A DNA stretch of 64,000 nucleotides from Siderastrea siderea (Eukaryota; Cnidaria; Anthozoa; Scleractinia; Rhizangiidae): positions 30,302,186 to 30,366,185 of the forward strand of contig OZ034968.1 in NCBI GenBank assembly GCA_964030785.1. The letters are read 5' to 3'. Shown piece by piece: positions 62,152 through 64,000 of this stretch; position 1 is the stretch's first letter, and every line of letters begins with the position of its first letter. The position numbers were made by a program, and so were the translations under genes. The notes beneath the pieces are model-generated. The model worked only from the letters and a program-made list of their open reading frames with translations, ran no database searches and was not told the DNA's origin.

Positions 62152-62626
62152 TACTATTGATCCCAGATGTCCTTTCAAATGGCTTGAATTTTGTGTTGCT
62201 TCACGGACCGTTGGTTTCACTCCGCGGTTTGAAAAAAATGATCACATGATCACAAGTTTGTTCACCGCAAGAACTAAATTTGTTGACTCAAGCTCGACAA
62301 CACTCAACTTTCGCTGAATGAATTTTTACTAGCCGCCGCATTTCAAGTCCTCAGATAACACTTTTCCCGAATTTTCCCTTAAGATAATGTTTATAACCAG
62401 TATAAGGTGATATTTAATTCAGGAGATGGCATTATTTTAGGATATGTGATGATTGCGGGTTGAAATTCATTTGTCCCATGTTCAACGTTACAGATTTTGT
62501 GGTTAGCTTGCGGTCAACAAACTTGTGATCACGTGATTACTATTTTGAAACCGCAGCGTGAAATCAACGGTCTGTGAAGCGATGCAAAATTTCAGCCATT
62601 TGAAAGGATGTCTGGGATCAATAGTA
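62152..62626. mobile_element. Long-arm inverted repeat element, arms about 120 bp
   Basis: The left arm from TACTATTGATCCCAGATGTCC and the right arm ending in GGATGTCTGGGATCAATAGTA are inverted copies. Pairing continues through CCTTTCAAATGGCT, GCTTCAC(G/A)GACCGTTG, TTTCAC(T/G)C, a TGATCAC word and ACAAGTTTGTT to a GCAAG boundary near 62273, with mismatches. A unique centre of about 230 bp separates the arms. No coding capacity; a target-site duplication of TA or TAC is possible but not certain. Confidence 0.7.
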
Positions 62627-63852
62627 CCCTGGTTAGCCCTGCTAACTAGGCCTGGCTTGATTTGCCGAGATTCTGGCAAGTCTATTCACAGGGAGCCCAC
62701 ATAAACTATGCCACTTTTAGTAGTTTCAAAATATATAAATTCCCTGCTCATATAATTGGTCCCTATATTTATTTGCAAACCTTTCTCTAACAGTCAAATC
62801 TTCAGCAAAGTAGATTTGATGAAGGCAATCCGATTTCAAAAACTAAACTACAAGAACATTAATGGAATTTCGAATATTTTTCTTAGTTAAAAACTTACAA
62901 TGTCGGTTCTCTTTGAGTGAACGTGTTCGCAAACAATATTGAAAACCTACATTGTAAGTTACTACACATCATAATCATCTGCGTGGAGACTAAAAGAAAG
63001 ACGACTTACCTCTGTTTCCTGTATTTCCGTGAATGGGGAGATCCAATCCAGAATAGGAGAAGAAAACTTAGCTTAACAAGCCTCATCGAAGCGTGGTTCA
63101 AGTTCAAGTTCAAACATCCCGCCAGTTTAAATCTGTTTAAATCCACGACGATTTTGCATTTGTGCGTGATAGAGGTGGTTTTAAAACTCTCTACGAAGCT
63201 TTGTGGGATCACCAAGCACTATTCCAGAAATCAAATGGAGTAAATTCTCGTTTTTTACCTTTCAAAGACGTTGAAGAAATATCACACTTTCGTGTAATTT
63301 CAAAATGGACGCCACGAAGTGACGCTAACACGGAAACCGCTGATCAAATCCGCCGCCTCATCTCATTTCCAGTTCCCTTAGAGCTACGCCTCGGGGAGGG
63401 AATTATTTCCAGCAAATTTTTTTCTACAACTGCCCAATTTTTTTCTTTTTGACCCAATTTTTTTCCTTTTCACGAGGTTAGGCAAGAAACCAGTTTTGTA
63501 ATTTGATTTTTTTTTTCATTTCGCCTGAGGTTGAAAAGATACGTGAAAAGATAAATCAGTGAAGTTTACACTAAGACGCTTTCTGTTATAATCCGTGATC
63601 AACAGCCTTACGATAAGATTAACATTCCTTGTCATTGCTTATAAAATTACATGATTAAATGAAAGGTTGACAAATCCAGAGCCCAATGCATGAGTTTTCG
63701 CTAACCTCTTTCTGACGAGTCACTTTCCTTCATGATTTTATTAAATGTCATGACTATTGTCATGGACACACATATTTCATTTCTCTCTGTATTTCGTTAA
63801 ATAATAAACTGCAAATTGATGGAAAGTTTGCGCGTAATCAAGGATAAAAAGT

Positions 63853-63911
63853 CGTAAAGAGCGTAAAGAACGGTGCTTAAAGATTCGTAATGGGCTGAAA
63901 AGAGGCGTAAA
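63853..63911 (+). repeat. Small CGTAAA cluster
   Basis: Exact CGTAAA at 63853, 63862 and 63906, with CGTAA at about 63886, all in one orientation. Same word as in the larger cluster near 57298-57630. Confidence 0.5.
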
Positions 63912-64000
63912 TTTTATTAAGTGGCCACAGCAAAGCCGCTCAAAATACAAGAGGAAAATCGTTGATGATCACCTTATATTTCATTTTTGCCTGTCTTCTG

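Larger units (their letters stand above)
56250..64000. other. Intergenic region, no gene recognised
   Basis: Contains a TTTACG/CGTAAA hexamer cluster, a CCAAT-bearing triple repeat, GGCTGG-rich dispersed repeats and a long-arm inverted repeat, listed separately. The frame 63162-63452 (plus) begins at an ATG and has a balanced composition for about 80 codons (DRGGFKTLYEALWDHQALF), but no family is recognised and no splice sites support it. Other frames are short. Confidence 0.45.

Noticed and set aside
63162..63452. 96-codon plus-strand frame near the right edge
   Set aside because: Looks plausible for about 80 codons, but without splice context or similarity it cannot be supported as a gene.

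Overview
The window is animal nuclear DNA, most likely from an anthozoan cnidarian (stony coral or sea anemone). It is AT-rich, its genes are split by GT-AG introns, and it is crowded with short inverted-repeat transposons. One dispersed repeat carries a tRNA-Thr-like head joined to a tail that I recall as typical of anthozoan genomes. I recognise the gene families from their residues; the species call is inference.

Three complete genes lie on the minus strand. From right to left: (1) a G-protein alpha subunit of the Gq class, 7 exons, 353 codons, 46392 to 29153; (2) an ANP32-type acidic leucine-rich nuclear phosphoprotein, 9 exons, 292 codons, 22550 to 16182; (3) a small SAM-domain protein with a cysteine cluster and a possible PH-like C-terminal half, 4 exons, 265 codons, 12417 to 7648. 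For all three, every splice junction was placed by hand, intron phases agree, and total length is a multiple of three. On the plus strand there is the terminal exon (4043-4383) of a Ly6/uPAR-type, probably GPI-anchored protein. A possible coding exon of unknown function lies at 55728-56249 (minus). These genes are neighbours only; nothing suggests they share a pathway.

The rest is mainly mobile DNA. Intron 4 of the Gq gene (33829-44386, about 10.6 kb) is a transposon graveyard: several TA-flanked elements with related termini, a decayed pogo/Tigger transposase, two elements that share a HIRAN-like reading frame, a nested insertion, hairpin MITEs and minisatellites. Elsewhere there are TTAA-flanked MITEs (14929-15311, 53676-53863), a LINE 3' fragment (50990-51765), a long-arm inverted repeat (62152-62626), and a dense cluster of the hexamer TTTACG/CGTAAA (57298-57630).

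The items I would check first are the HIRAN-like cargo in the TA-flanked elements, the frame-neutral acidic exons of ANP32, the SAM/Cys-rich gene with its duplicated splice donor, and the TTTACG cluster. No CRISPR array, operon or prokaryotic feature is present.
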